A stretch of 64,000 bases of DNA from JAVJRN01 sp040218415 (GCA_040218415.1 JAVJRN010000049.1:310001-374000), one strand, 5' to 3'; counted from the first letter of the stretch, positions 16,417 to 25,284 are shown. Made by a program: numbers and translations. Notes: generated from the sequence alone by a model not told the origin.

Positions 16417-17609
16417 TCGAGCTGGAGTCAGAATATCTCGTGGACGAGAGAGGATATTTCGGAAAGTTTGGTGGAGCATTTATTCCAGAGATGTTGCATC
16501 CCAATATTGAAGAACTACAATCGAGATATTTGGAGATCACGAGGAATAAGGAGTTTATCAAAGAGTTTAACCATCTGCTGAAAGACTATGTCGGAAGACC
16601 TACGCCTTTATATTTAGCGGAGCGCATGTCAGTTCATTATGGTGCCAAAATCTATTTGAAGCGTGAGGATTTATGCCATACTGGGGCGCATAAAGTCAAT
16701 AATACTGTTGGTCAAATACTTGTAGCTAAAGCATTAGGCAAGAAAAAAATAATTGCAGAAACGGGAGCAGGCCAGCATGGAGTAGCTACTGCCACGGTAT
16801 GTGCGCTGGCGGGATTAAGTTGTATTGTATACATGGGTGAGGTCGATATGGCAAGACAAAAACCCAATGTAGAAAGAATGAAAATTCTTGGCGCAGAAGT
16901 AAGACCAGCGACCTCTGGAAGTAAAACATTAAAAGATGCTACGAATGAAGCTATGCGGCATTGGATTGCTAATCCTGATGACACGCACTACATCATCGGC
17001 TCAGTAGTAGGACCACATCCTTATCCTGATATGGTGGCAAGATTTCAATCGGTGATTAGCGAGGAAATCCGATGGCAGTTAGAGAATGTTCAAGGAAACC
17101 CATTGCCAGATTATGTTTTTGCATGTGTTGGCGGTGGTAGTAACGCCGCTGGTGCCTATTATCATTTTCTCAACGAACCATCTGTCAAACTTATAGCAGC
17201 AGAAGCAGCGGGTCTTGGAAATGATACTGGCAAGTCGGCAGCTACAACAGCGCTTGGTACGCCAGGTGTCTTACACGGCAGTCAAACGCTCCTTATGCAA
17301 ACGGAAGATGGTCAGGTGGTTGAACCATATTCTATTTCGGCTGGATTAGATTACCCTGGAATTGGGCCGTTTCATGCGCATCTTTTTGACTCAAAAAGAG
17401 CCAATTTTGTTGGCGTATCTGACGAACAAGCGATGCAAGCCGGAATATTTTTAAGTAGAACGGAAGGTATCATTCCTGCTATAGAAACAGCACATGCGTT
17501 GGCCGCTTTGGATCAATTCAAATTCAAGCAAGACGATGTGATCGTTGTGAATCTATCGGGAAGAGGAGATAAAGATTTAGATACTTACATAAAATGGGGA
17601 AAATACTAG
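16413..17609 (+). CDS. trpB: Tryptophan synthase beta chain
   Basis: PLP enzyme joining indole and serine. 398 aa, normal length. PLP Lys94 lies in HTGAHKVNNTVGQ (89-101), the substrate loop ETGAGQHG follows, and the phosphate-binding GGGSNA motif is present in CVGGGSNAAGAY. The N-terminal GYFGKFGGAFIPEML marks a standard TrpB1-type subunit that pairs with TrpA. Three bases separate it from trpA. Confidence 0.98.
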   Translation: MIELESEYLVDERGYFGKFGGAFIPEMLHPNIEELQSRYLEITRNKEFIKEFNHLLKDYVGRPTPLYLAERMSVHYGAKIYLKREDLCHTGAHKVNNTVGQILVAKALGKKKIIAETGAGQHGVATATVCALAGLSCIVYMGEVDMARQKPNVERMKILGAEVRPATSGSKTLKDATNEAMRHWIANPDDTHYIIGSVVGPHPYPDMVARFQSVISEEIRWQLENVQGNPLPDYVFACVGGGSNAAGAYYHFLNEPSVKLIAAEAAGLGNDTGKSAATTALGTPGVLHGSQTLLMQTEDGQVVEPYSISAGLDYPGIGPFHAHLFDSKRANFVGVSDEQAMQAGIFLSRTEGIIPAIETAHALAALDQFKFKQDDVIVVNLSGRGDKDLDTYIKWGKY

Positions 17610-17612
17610 CTC

Positions 17613-18386
17613 ATGAATAGAATAGATCGAGCATTCGAGGAGACACAGGAGCGATTGCTGAATGTATACTTCACCGCCGGCTATCCTGAATTAGAAGATA
17701 CGGTCAGGATCGCAGAAAGCCTTGAAAAGGCGGGAGCACATATTCTTGAAATAGGATTACCATATTCCGATCCGATTGCCGATGGCCCCACCATTCAGGA
17801 GAGTTCCACGCAAGCGATTGATAATGGGATGTCACTCAAAAAGCTATTTCAACAGCTTTCAGGATTGAGAGAAAAAGTGACGATTCCGGTGATTTTAATG
17901 GGTTATCTGAATCCCATCATTCAGTTTGGTGTAGAAAGGTTTTGTGAGAAATGTGAGGAAGTCGGCGTTGACGGGCTTATTTTACCAGACCTGCCGATGT
18001 ATGAATATGAAAACATATACAAGCCACTGTTTGAGGCACATAAACTGTTCAATATTTTTCTGATCACTCCTCAGACGTCCGATGACAGGATTCGGAAAAT
18101 TGACGACTTATCAAGTGGATTTATTTATATGGTAAGTTCTGCGAGTATTACAGGCGCAAAAAGTGATATTTCGGAGGCACAAATTCAATATTTCAATCGA
18201 GTAAACGCCATGAACCTTAAAAACCGGCGGTTAATAGGGTTTGGCATTTCCAACAAATCTACCTTCGATTCTGCTTGTAAATATGCAAGTGGTGCAATAG
18301 TCGGTAGTGCTTTCATCAAGCAACTCGCTGCAGATTCCTCTAATGAATCAATAAATAATTTCGTTCATCAAATTTTAGAAAAATGA
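17613..18386 (+). CDS. trpA: Tryptophan synthase alpha chain
   Basis: Cleaves indole-3-glycerol phosphate to indole, which is channelled to TrpB. 257 aa. Catalytic Glu46 in ILEIGLPYSDP and Asp57 in IADGPTIQ correspond to the known Glu49/Asp60 pair. VILMGYLNPI and IVGSAFIK are further landmarks. Overlaps the DAHP synthase gene by four bases, so that gene is part of the same message. Confidence 0.96.
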   Translation: MNRIDRAFEETQERLLNVYFTAGYPELEDTVRIAESLEKAGAHILEIGLPYSDPIADGPTIQESSTQAIDNGMSLKKLFQQLSGLREKVTIPVILMGYLNPIIQFGVERFCEKCEEVGVDGLILPDLPMYEYENIYKPLFEAHKLFNIFLITPQTSDDRIRKIDDLSSGFIYMVSSASITGAKSDISEAQIQYFNRVNAMNLKNRRLIGFGISNKSTFDSACKYASGAIVGSAFIKQLAADSSNESINNFVHQILEK

Positions 18387-19384
18387 TTATTCAGTTCGAA
18401 GAAAACATTTCAAAAGATCAAAAGTCAGAACTTTTTAGCCATGTTGAAAAAACTGGATATAAAACCAACGAGGTTCGCACTCAGCAAGGTCACTACCTTG
18501 TGGGTATAGGAAAAAAAGCTTTTGATGTAAGAAAAATTGGCCACTTAGAAGGAATCAAAGATATCCATATTGTTAGCGATGATTACAAGCTTGTAAGCGC
18601 TAAATGGAAAGTAGATCACACAGTGATCGATCTGGGAGATGGTGTGAAAATAGGAGGCGGTCATTTTGCATTGATGGCTGGGCCTTGCAGTATTGAAGGC
18701 GAAGAAAATATCTATAAAACCATTGATCATTTGAAAGCAAATGGTGTGAGAATAATGCGCGGAGGAGTATATAAGCCACGAAGTTCTCCCTATTCTTTTC
18801 GCGGGTTAGGCATTGAGGGGTTGAAAACTTGGTACGAAGCAGCCAAAGCAGCCAACATTAAAATTGTAACGGAGGTGATGCAAGTCTCACAAATAGAGGC
18901 CATGAACGACTATGTGGATATCTATCAAGTAGGAGCAAGGAATACCCAAAACTTCAACTTATTGGATGAGCTCGGTAAGGTGGATAAAGCGGTGATGATA
19001 AAGCGAGGTATTTCTGGAACAATTGATGAATTACTTTATAGTGCGGAATATGTTTTCGCAGGAGGTAACGAAAAGCTTTTGTTATGCGAAAGAGGCATCA
19101 GAACCTATGAAAAAGCTTCGAGAAATACATTTGATATCAATGCCATTCCTATCCTTAAAGAGAAAACGCATTTGCCAGTAATTGCAGATCCATCACATGG
19201 AATAGGTATTCGAGATCATGTGGCTCCTGTGGCTTTAGCGGCAACTGTAGCTGGGGCTGATGGCGTCATCTTTGAAATCCATGATAAGCCAGAAGAGGCA
19301 TTTTCTGATGGTCAGCAAACTTTGGATTTTGATGAATCGGCTAAATTAATTGAAAAAATTAGGGCAATGCGTGCGCTATTATGA
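18383..19384 (+). CDS. aroF: 3-deoxy-7-phosphoheptulonate (DAHP) synthase with N-terminal regulatory domain, last gene of the trp operon
   Basis: First enzyme of the shikimate pathway: condenses phosphoenolpyruvate and erythrose 4-phosphate. 333 aa of the type I-beta family. An N-terminal ferredoxin-like regulatory domain (about 1-65) precedes the barrel with GPCSIEGE (100-107), RGGVYKPRSSPYSF (126-139), GARNTQNF and DPSHG. That N-terminal domain is known in Thermotoga-type enzymes to bind aromatic amino acids for feedback control. ATGA overlap with trpA places it under the trp attenuator, coupling precursor supply to tryptophan demand. Which aromatic amino acid inhibits it is not shown. Confidence 0.94.
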   Translation: MIIQFEENISKDQKSELFSHVEKTGYKTNEVRTQQGHYLVGIGKKAFDVRKIGHLEGIKDIHIVSDDYKLVSAKWKVDHTVIDLGDGVKIGGGHFALMAGPCSIEGEENIYKTIDHLKANGVRIMRGGVYKPRSSPYSFRGLGIEGLKTWYEAAKAANIKIVTEVMQVSQIEAMNDYVDIYQVGARNTQNFNLLDELGKVDKAVMIKRGISGTIDELLYSAEYVFAGGNEKLLLCERGIRTYEKASRNTFDINAIPILKEKTHLPVIADPSHGIGIRDHVAPVALAATVAGADGVIFEIHDKPEEAFSDGQQTLDFDESAKLIEKIRAMRALL

Positions 19385-19431
19385 TCCTCTTGGATGATAT
19401 ATGTCATGACAACTAATTAACTTGAATTTAT

Positions 19432-19439
19432 TATTTTTG
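19432..19439 (+). promoter_or_regulatory. Putative -7 box upstream of the phenylalanine hydroxylase gene
   Basis: TATTTTTG fits TAnnTTTG perfectly and lies 18 bases before the ATG at 19458, giving a very short leader. No good -33 TTG at the expected spacing is seen. It implies that the hydroxylase gene is transcribed apart from the trp operon, although no terminator separates them. Confidence 0.4.
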
Positions 19440-19457
19440 AAATAAAAGATATTCCAC

Positions 19458-20201
19458 ATGAAACAGATTTATGGTTCTTATAATGACGAAGACTTTCAAG
19501 TTTGGAAGCTTTTATACGATCGTCAAATACAAAATTTGCCAACGGCAGCCACAAAAGCTTACATGAATGGACTTGAAAAAGTCGATTTCGTACCTGATAA
19601 AATCCCTGTTTTTAAGGAAACCAATGATATTTTAGAAAGCCTTACTGGCTGGAGACTGGCTGTGGTTCCTGGGATTGTTCCCGATTACACCTTTTTTGAG
19701 CTAATGTCCAATAAGCGCTTTCCGGCAACTACTTGGTTACGTAAAATGAAGGAGCTTGATTATTTGGAAGAGCCTGATATGTTTCACGATGTATTTGCGC
19801 ATGTACCCCTTTTGAGCAACCAATCATTTGTTAACTTTTTGGAAGAGCTGAGCGTCATCGGGCTAGATTATGTAGGCAATGATTACGCAATAGAAATTTT
19901 ATCTAGGATTTATTGGTTTACGGTTGAGTTTGGTCTGATTCAAGAAGAGGAAGGTCTTCGAATTTACGGAGCAGGAATCTTGTCTTCCGCAGGCGAAACA
20001 AAATATAGTTTGTCTGATGTGCCTCCTAAATACGACTTTGATGTTCAAACGATCGCCAACACGTCTTACAGAAAGGATGTTTTTCAGGATCGATACTTTG
20101 TTATTCAGTCTTATGAGCAGCTTTACGAAAGTCTTGGCGAGATAAAGGAGGTTTTAGCTGAGATGGTTGAAAAAAGAGCAGAGGAACCGGTCACGGCATA
20201 A
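19458..20201 (+). CDS. phhA: Phenylalanine 4-monooxygenase (aromatic amino acid hydroxylase)
   Basis: Non-heme-iron, tetrahydrobiopterin-dependent enzyme converting phenylalanine to tyrosine. 247 aa, the catalytic domain only, as in bacterial PhhA. Iron ligands: His110 and His115 in FHDVFAHVP and Glu157 in YWFTVEFGL. RIYGAGILSSAGE is the other family landmark. It lies 73 bases after the trp/DAHP synthase operon and ends in its own terminator, before hisH. It may serve tyrosine synthesis or phenylalanine breakdown; no pterin dehydratase gene is adjacent. Confidence 0.93.
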   Translation: MKQIYGSYNDEDFQVWKLLYDRQIQNLPTAATKAYMNGLEKVDFVPDKIPVFKETNDILESLTGWRLAVVPGIVPDYTFFELMSNKRFPATTWLRKMKELDYLEEPDMFHDVFAHVPLLSNQSFVNFLEELSVIGLDYVGNDYAIEILSRIYWFTVEFGLIQEEEGLRIYGAGILSSAGETKYSLSDVPPKYDFDVQTIANTSYRKDVFQDRYFVIQSYEQLYESLGEIKEVLAEMVEKRAEEPVTA

Positions 20202-20227
20202 TCATGTGAATTAACTTTACCATTTAT

Positions 20228-20256
20228 AGGTTGTACTTCAGGTACAACCTTTTTTA
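20228..20256 (+). terminator. Intrinsic terminator after phenylalanine hydroxylase
   Basis: AGGTTGTAC (20228-20236) pairs perfectly with GTACAACCT (20242-20250) across a five-base loop, followed by six Ts. It ends 18 bases before hisH, so hisH needs either its own promoter or read-through. Confidence 0.92.
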
Positions 20257-20274
20257 TTTTCTGATCAAGGTAAA

Positions 20275-20859
20275 ATGAAAGTAGCCATTGTAAAATACAA
20301 TGCCGGAAACGTGCAATCCCTAACATTCGCATTGAATAGGTTAGGTCTGGAACCTGTACTCACGAATGACATTGAAACTTTAACTTCTGCTGATAAAGTA
20401 ATTTTTCCTGGTCAGGGGGAGGCAAGTTCAGCGATGCACAGTTTAAAATCAAATGGTTTGGTGGATGTTTTACGCAATTTGAAGCAACCTTTTCTTGGTG
20501 TTTGTCTTGGTATGCAATTGATGTGCGAGTTTTCAGAAGAAAACCAAACAGACTGTCTCGGCATACTGCCATTAAGCGTCAAGAAATTCGAATCGGATCA
20601 TTTGAAAGTACCTCATATGGGTTGGAATACCATTACCGATCTCAAAGGACCATCATTTAAGGAAATCAAAGAAAACGATTATATGTATTTTGTGCATAGT
20701 TACTTCGTGCCATTATCAGCATACACAGTGGCGCAATGTGAATATGGTACTAAGTTCAGCACCGCAATTCAGTATAAAAATTATTACGCTATTCAACCTC
20801 ATCCTGAAAAAAGCGCCGACGCTGGAATGAAATTTTTGGACAACTTTTTAAAGTTATAA
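20275..20859 (+). CDS. hisH: Imidazole glycerol phosphate synthase, glutaminase subunit
   Basis: Releases ammonia from glutamine for HisF in histidine synthesis. 194 aa. Nucleophile Cys77 in FLGVCLGMQLM, the P-loop-like FPGQGEASSAM (44-54) and the His-Glu pair in IQPHPEKSA at the C-terminus. First of four overlapping or closely spaced late histidine genes (hisH-A-F-IE). The early genes hisG, D, C and B are not in this window, so the pathway is split on this chromosome. Confidence 0.96.
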   Translation: MKVAIVKYNAGNVQSLTFALNRLGLEPVLTNDIETLTSADKVIFPGQGEASSAMHSLKSNGLVDVLRNLKQPFLGVCLGMQLMCEFSEENQTDCLGILPLSVKKFESDHLKVPHMGWNTITDLKGPSFKEIKENDYMYFVHSYFVPLSAYTVAQCEYGTKFSTAIQYKNYYAIQPHPEKSADAGMKFLDNFLKL

Positions 20860-20861
20860 AA

Positions 20862-21587
20862 ATGGAAATTATACCAGCGATAGATATCATAGATGGTAAA
20901 TGTGTGAGGCTTACCAAGGGGGATTATAACCAAAAAACCGAATATTTCAATGATCCTGTAGAAGTAGCTCAGAAATTTGCTGCTGCTGGTATAAAGCGAC
21001 TGCATTTGGTCGATTTGGATGGCGCCAGACAAAAAAAAGTTGTCAATATCCAAACGCTCAAAGACATCACAGCAAACACCTCCTTAATTGTCGACTTTGG
21101 TGGAGGCGTTAAATCTCGATCAGATTTGGAAATGGTTTTTGAAGCGGGGGCAAGCCAGGTGACCGCCGGCAGCATTGCCGCAAAAGATCCAGGCGAGGTA
21201 AGAAAGTGGATTCACGATTTTGGTGGAGAAAAAATTATCCTTGGTGCAGATGTTTTAGATAGGAAAATAATGGTTTCCGGCTGGCAGCAGTCTACAGGGC
21301 TTGAGTTATTCACTTTTCTGAAAGAATATATTGAAGCTGGCGTGAAGTACGCGATCTGCACGGATATTAACAAAGATGGCATGTTGAGTGGCCCAGCAAT
21401 TGAGTTGTATGAGGAAGTGCTCGCAGAGTTTCCAGATCTGAAACTTATTGCCAGTGGTGGAGTGTCAAGTCTTGACGATCTGCATCAGCTTAAAAGTAAA
21501 AAGTTATTTGCTGCCATTGTAGGCAAAGCCTATTACGAGAATAGGATCACTTTAGAACAATTAAAGGAAATCAACGATGCTGACTAA
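20862..21587 (+). CDS. hisA: ProFAR isomerase
   Basis: Isomerises phosphoribosylformimino-AICAR phosphate. 241-aa two-fold-repeat TIM barrel: catalytic Asp in IIPAIDIIDGKCVRL, then VDLDGARQ, VDFGGGVKS, CTDINKDGMLSGP and ASGGVSSLDD. Starts two bases after hisH and overlaps hisF by 11 bases. Confidence 0.97.
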   Translation: MEIIPAIDIIDGKCVRLTKGDYNQKTEYFNDPVEVAQKFAAAGIKRLHLVDLDGARQKKVVNIQTLKDITANTSLIVDFGGGVKSRSDLEMVFEAGASQVTAGSIAAKDPGEVRKWIHDFGGEKIILGADVLDRKIMVSGWQQSTGLELFTFLKEYIEAGVKYAICTDINKDGMLSGPAIELYEEVLAEFPDLKLIASGGVSSLDDLHQLKSKKLFAAIVGKAYYENRITLEQLKEINDAD

Positions 21588-22332
21588 AAGAATCATTCCA
21601 TGTTTGGATATCAAAGACGGTCGCACGGTCAAAGGAGTTAATTTTTTAGCGTTGCGTGATGCTGGAGATCCAGTGGAGTTAGCAGAGCGATATTCAATAG
21701 AAGGAGCAGATGAGTTGGTCTTTCTTGATATTTCAGCGACAAACGAAAAAAGAAAGACGCTTATAGAGCTCGTTAAGAGAGTAGCTGCAACTATTCACAT
21801 ACCTTTCACAGTAGGAGGAGGCATTAGCAGTGTGGCTGATGTAAAAGCAATTTTAGATGCAGGCGCGGATAAAGTGTCCATCAATTCCGCTGCGGTAAAA
21901 AATCCTGAGTTAATTAATGCAATATCATCAGAGTTCGGCACGCAATGCTTGGTGGTGGCTATAGATACGCGTCATGTCAATGGAGAAGATATTGTTCATA
22001 CGCATGGAGGCTCTAAACCAACTCAATTAAAGACTTTGGCTTGGGCTATGGAGGTCGATAAAAGAGGGGCAGGAGAGATATTATTGACTTCAATGGATCA
22101 TGATGGCACCAAGGCCGGATTTGCTGTAGAACTCACGAAAAGAATTGGCAGTGCCGTAAGAATACCAGTAATTGCTTCTGGAGGAGGCGGCACAATCGAA
22201 CATTTTTCAGATATTTTTGACCTTGGCTCGGCAGATGCAGCTTTAGCGGCGAGTATCTTTCATTATAAAGAAATTGAAATAAAAGACTTAAAAGAAGCTA
22301 TCCAATCAGATAGCATTCCAATGCGATTATGA
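21577..22332 (+). CDS. hisF: Imidazole glycerol phosphate synthase, cyclase subunit
   Basis: Closes the imidazole ring using ammonia channelled from HisH, giving imidazole glycerol phosphate and AICAR. 251 aa, standard length. Asp11 in IIPCLDIKDGRTVKG and the second catalytic Asp in VVAIDTRH are present, as are FTVGGGIS, LLTSMDHDGTKAGF and IASGGGGTIEHF. Overlaps hisA by 11 and hisIE by four bases. Confidence 0.98.
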   Translation: MLTKRIIPCLDIKDGRTVKGVNFLALRDAGDPVELAERYSIEGADELVFLDISATNEKRKTLIELVKRVAATIHIPFTVGGGISSVADVKAILDAGADKVSINSAAVKNPELINAISSEFGTQCLVVAIDTRHVNGEDIVHTHGGSKPTQLKTLAWAMEVDKRGAGEILLTSMDHDGTKAGFAVELTKRIGSAVRIPVIASGGGGTIEHFSDIFDLGSADAALAASIFHYKEIEIKDLKEAIQSDSIPMRL

Positions 22333-22928
22333 CTCCAGACTTTGATAAATCAAACGGGTTGATTCCAGTAGTAGTACAAGATGCAAAATCTGATAAGGTT
22401 TTGATGCTTGGCTACCAAAATGAAGAGGCATTCAACCAAACAAAAGCAACCAAAAAGGTGACTTTTTTCAGTAGATCAAAGAACCGCATTTGGGTAAAAG
22501 GGGAGACGTCAGGAAATTTTCTCCATCTTGAAAAAATTTTGATAGACTGTGATAATGACACGTTATTGATAAAGGCAAATCCTGTCGGGCCAGTATGCCA
22601 TACGGGCTCTGATACATGTTTCAATGAAGAAAATACCGCTGGAATTTCTTTCCTCAATAAATTATCAGCAATCATTCATGATCGACATACCAATCCTACA
22701 GATGATTCCTATACCGCCAGTTTATTTAAAAAAGGAAAAAACAAACTGGCACAAAAAGTAGGTGAAGAAGGTGTAGAGGTGGTTATTGAAGCCATGGCCG
22801 AAAACAAGGATCTCTTGTTAAATGAATCTGCAGACTTGATTTTTCATCTCATGGTACTTCTTGAAAGTCAGCAGTTGGCACTCGGTGATGTGGTGAATAT
22901 TTTGGAAAAACGTCATCAATCTTCATGA
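22329..22928 (+). CDS. hisIE: Bifunctional phosphoribosyl-AMP cyclohydrolase / phosphoribosyl-ATP pyrophosphatase
   Basis: Two-domain enzyme for steps 2 and 3 of histidine synthesis. 199 aa. HisI domain about 1-105, with KVTFFSRSKNRIWVKGETSGN (shown here by its first 20 residues KVTFFSRSKNRIWVKGETSG) and the zinc-binding DCDNDTLL and GPVCHTGSDTCF. HisE domain about 110-199 with KKGKNKLAQKVGEEGVEV. Last of the hisH-A-F-IE set. Confidence 0.96.
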   Translation: MTPDFDKSNGLIPVVVQDAKSDKVLMLGYQNEEAFNQTKATKKVTFFSRSKNRIWVKGETSGNFLHLEKILIDCDNDTLLIKANPVGPVCHTGSDTCFNEENTAGISFLNKLSAIIHDRHTNPTDDSYTASLFKKGKNKLAQKVGEEGVEVVIEAMAENKDLLLNESADLIFHLMVLLESQQLALGDVVNILEKRHQSS

Positions 22929-22971
22929 AGTCATCTATTTTGGCTAGATTAATACAAATAATCACGCCGAA

Positions 22972-24456
22972 ATGACTAAATACGATGTAATTATCATTGG
23001 TGCTGGCCCAGCAGGCTATGCAGCAGCAATGAGAGCAATAGACTTTAATAAGAAAGTTGCGTTAATTGAAAAAAAGCAACTTGGAGGGGCAGGTATTCAC
23101 CACGGAGCTTTATGGAGTAAAACCTGGTGGGAGTTGAGCCGTGAAGCCTATTCATTGAGAAAAAATGCGGGTTCGTTTAACCTCAACAAACTAGAATTCA
23201 ACTACGATAAGTTCAAGAGCGAAGTAAAACAAGCCGTGAATGAACGTATGGGGCAGCTCGAACACCACATGAGAAATATCAATGTCTCCATAGACAATGA
23301 TTTGTTTGAGTACATTCATGGTAATGCCAGAGTAAAAGATACGAATACGGTTGAAATTTCTACTTTAGATGGAAAATACGATATAGCGGCTGATTACATT
23401 ATTTTAGCTACCGGGAGCGTGCCTCGATTACTCCCCGAAATTCCTATTGATGAAGAACACATCTTCACGAGCGATGGTCTAGATAAATTAGAAGATTTTC
23501 CTAAGAGTATGGTCATCGTAGGAGCGGGGGTAATTGGTTGTGAATTTGCGACGATTTATTCCAATTTTGGTCAAACCAAAGTTCACCTCATTGACAAAGG
23601 AGATAGGATTCTCCCATTCGAGGATGAAGATGTAGTGAAAATTATCGAACGTAATCTTGAAGAAAAAAATGTATTGATACATAGAAATTCCAGACTTAAA
23701 TCAATGAAAATTGAGGAAGGAATGGTGGTGTATACATTAGAATATACAGATGGTTCTCAGGAAATATTTAGAGTGGAAAAGGCCTTAGTATCCGTGGGAA
23801 GGGTGCCAAATTATGAAAAACTAGTTGCAGAGCATCTCCATCTTAAAGTTGATAGGAGGGGAATTATTGATGATTTAACACAAACATCAATTTCTAATAT
23901 TTATGCCGTGGGTGATATTACAGCGGATATTTCATTGGTGAATGTAGCAGAACTGGAAGGAAGGTTTGCTATTGAAAAGATTTTCGGCAAGCCCGAAAGG
24001 CCTTTGATTTATGAGAATATCAGCAGCATCATGTTTTTAGCTCCTGAGGTGGCAGGTGTAGGTATGAATGAGATACAAGCGCAAGAAAAAGGATTAGACT
24101 ACAGAGTGGTGAGTATTGACTATTCATGTATTCCAAGAGCTATTGCGATGCGAAATACGCAAGGATTTATTAAGATTCTGGTGACAGATGACGATAAGCA
24201 CGAAATACTTGGAATGCGTGTCGTTGGAGAGCATGCTTCAAGTGCTATTCAGGCAGTTGCATTACTCATATCCATGGGTAAAGGCATGCGCGAATTGGCC
24301 GAATTGATTCATCCACACCCTTCAATTATCGAAGGAATACAAGAGTGCGGTAGAATGCTGCTCGGAAAGTCTATGCTCAAGCCTGCAGTTCTTCGAGATG
24401 CGATGATTTGTAAATCATACGCGAATGGGAAATACGGCAATATCAAAAAGATCTGA
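22972..24456 (+). CDS. Class I pyridine nucleotide oxidoreductase like dihydrolipoamide dehydrogenase, lacking redox cysteines
   Basis: 494-aa FAD/NAD(P)-binding flavoprotein. FAD-binding GAGPAGYAA (10-18), second Rossmann motif VIVGAGVIGCEFA, the FAD-contacting IYAVGDI, and a C-terminal dimerisation domain with the HPHPSIIEG motif that carries the His-Glu pair of dihydrolipoamide dehydrogenase. In place of the redox-active CxxxxC (GGTCLNxGCIPSK in the family), it has GGAGIHHGALWSK (38-50), so both Cys are gone (G41 and A46). It therefore cannot use dithiol chemistry; a transhydrogenase (SthA-like) or another NAD(P)H-dependent role is possible. It stands alone 43 bases after hisIE. Confidence 0.85.
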   Translation: MTKYDVIIIGAGPAGYAAAMRAIDFNKKVALIEKKQLGGAGIHHGALWSKTWWELSREAYSLRKNAGSFNLNKLEFNYDKFKSEVKQAVNERMGQLEHHMRNINVSIDNDLFEYIHGNARVKDTNTVEISTLDGKYDIAADYIILATGSVPRLLPEIPIDEEHIFTSDGLDKLEDFPKSMVIVGAGVIGCEFATIYSNFGQTKVHLIDKGDRILPFEDEDVVKIIERNLEEKNVLIHRNSRLKSMKIEEGMVVYTLEYTDGSQEIFRVEKALVSVGRVPNYEKLVAEHLHLKVDRRGIIDDLTQTSISNIYAVGDITADISLVNVAELEGRFAIEKIFGKPERPLIYENISSIMFLAPEVAGVGMNEIQAQEKGLDYRVVSIDYSCIPRAIAMRNTQGFIKILVTDDDKHEILGMRVVGEHASSAIQAVALLISMGKGMRELAELIHPHPSIIEGIQECGRMLLGKSMLKPAVLRDAMICKSYANGKYGNIKKI

Positions 24457-24478
24457 AACTCATTCGCACGTTGTTGAA

Positions 24479-25099
24479 TTAGTACTCAGTGAATTTTACT
24501 TTGGCGGAAACTTTGAAGAAGTCATCTGAGATCTCAGGATTCTCAGTTAGTTCCTTCGCTACTATCTGGTATTTAATGCCAGGTAGTTCTTTCACTATCT
24601 TAAGAACGAGCCCATTCCATTCGTAGATTTCAGTTGTTATTCCTGTATCAAAAACCCATTTTGTGCATTTTTTATCTAAGATAACTTTGGTTCCTGCTTT
24701 AGTACCACCATCAGCGATCATTACGGCATCTATGCTTTCTCTAGGCGATTTGTACTTGAGTAAATCCATAAGGCGAGAGTCTTTCAGCTTTTTTCCTTTT
24801 AAATCGTCGTTTTTCACCGAATAGCTGTAGTCTCCTAAAGAAAGTACAGTTGTATTTGTTCGATCGACGGTACCGTATTTGTTTATTTCCACATTGGAAA
24901 TAAAACGATCCCTTATTCCAAAATCGTCGAAAGTTCTAAAGGCATCTCCGGTTGCATCTCCTGTGATAGTATAGGTGACAGATCCTTTCTCTATAGGATA
25001 CTTTTTCAAATGATTCTCAGATATTTTTTTCGCTTGATCCTGTGCCGAAAGCGTAAAAAAAAGACTTAAAAAGGCGATAACAAGTAGGTTGGTTTTCAT
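24479..25099 (-). CDS. Exported protein of unknown function
   Basis: 206 aa with signal peptide MKTNLLVIAFLSLFFTLSAQ (20 residues). The mature part is mostly beta with a repeated pattern (GSVTYTITGDATGDAFRTFD; KLKDSRLMDLLKYKSP; CTKWVFDTGITTEIYEWNGL) that recalls DUF4412-like periplasmic proteins monitoring TonB-independent uptake, though I cannot assign it firmly. One Cys. Convergent with the preceding flavoprotein gene, 22 bases apart. A strong terminator (25151-25182) lies upstream of its start, so it probably has its own promoter. Confidence 0.65.
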   Translation of the reverse strand: MKTNLLVIAFLSLFFTLSAQDQAKKISENHLKKYPIEKGSVTYTITGDATGDAFRTFDDFGIRDRFISNVEINKYGTVDRTNTTVLSLGDYSYSVKNDDLKGKKLKDSRLMDLLKYKSPRESIDAVMIADGGTKAGTKVILDKKCTKWVFDTGITTEIYEWNGLVLKIVKELPGIKYQIVAKELTENPEISDDFFKVSAKVKFTEY

Positions 25100-25150
25100 A
25101 TTGGGGCGTGTTTGAATATTGAAACTAAATAAATACTGGAATTATACAAA

Positions 25151-25182
25151 ATAAAAAACCCCGGAATGGACGTTCCGGGGTT
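25151..25182 (-). terminator. Intrinsic terminator downstream of the nitroreductase gene
   Basis: Minus strand: AACCCCGGAA (25173-25182) pairs with TTCCGGGGTT (25157-25166), six-base loop, then a T-run (25153-25158). It lies about 100 bases after the nitroreductase stop codon, so the message has a fairly long 3' tail. Confidence 0.9.
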
Positions 25183-25284
25183 ACAACCAGCTATAGACAA
25201 GAATCTGATTAATCAAATTCTTGAGGTAAATCTCTTTCAATTCTGCTGAAAAATCCTGCCAACTCACATCATAAACCTGCCAAA

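Noticed and set aside
24457..25284. Search for mobile elements, tRNA genes or attachment sites around the strand switch near 24.4 kb
   Set aside because: No tRNA, integrase, transposase or direct repeat was found there or elsewhere in the window; the strand switch is an ordinary convergent junction.
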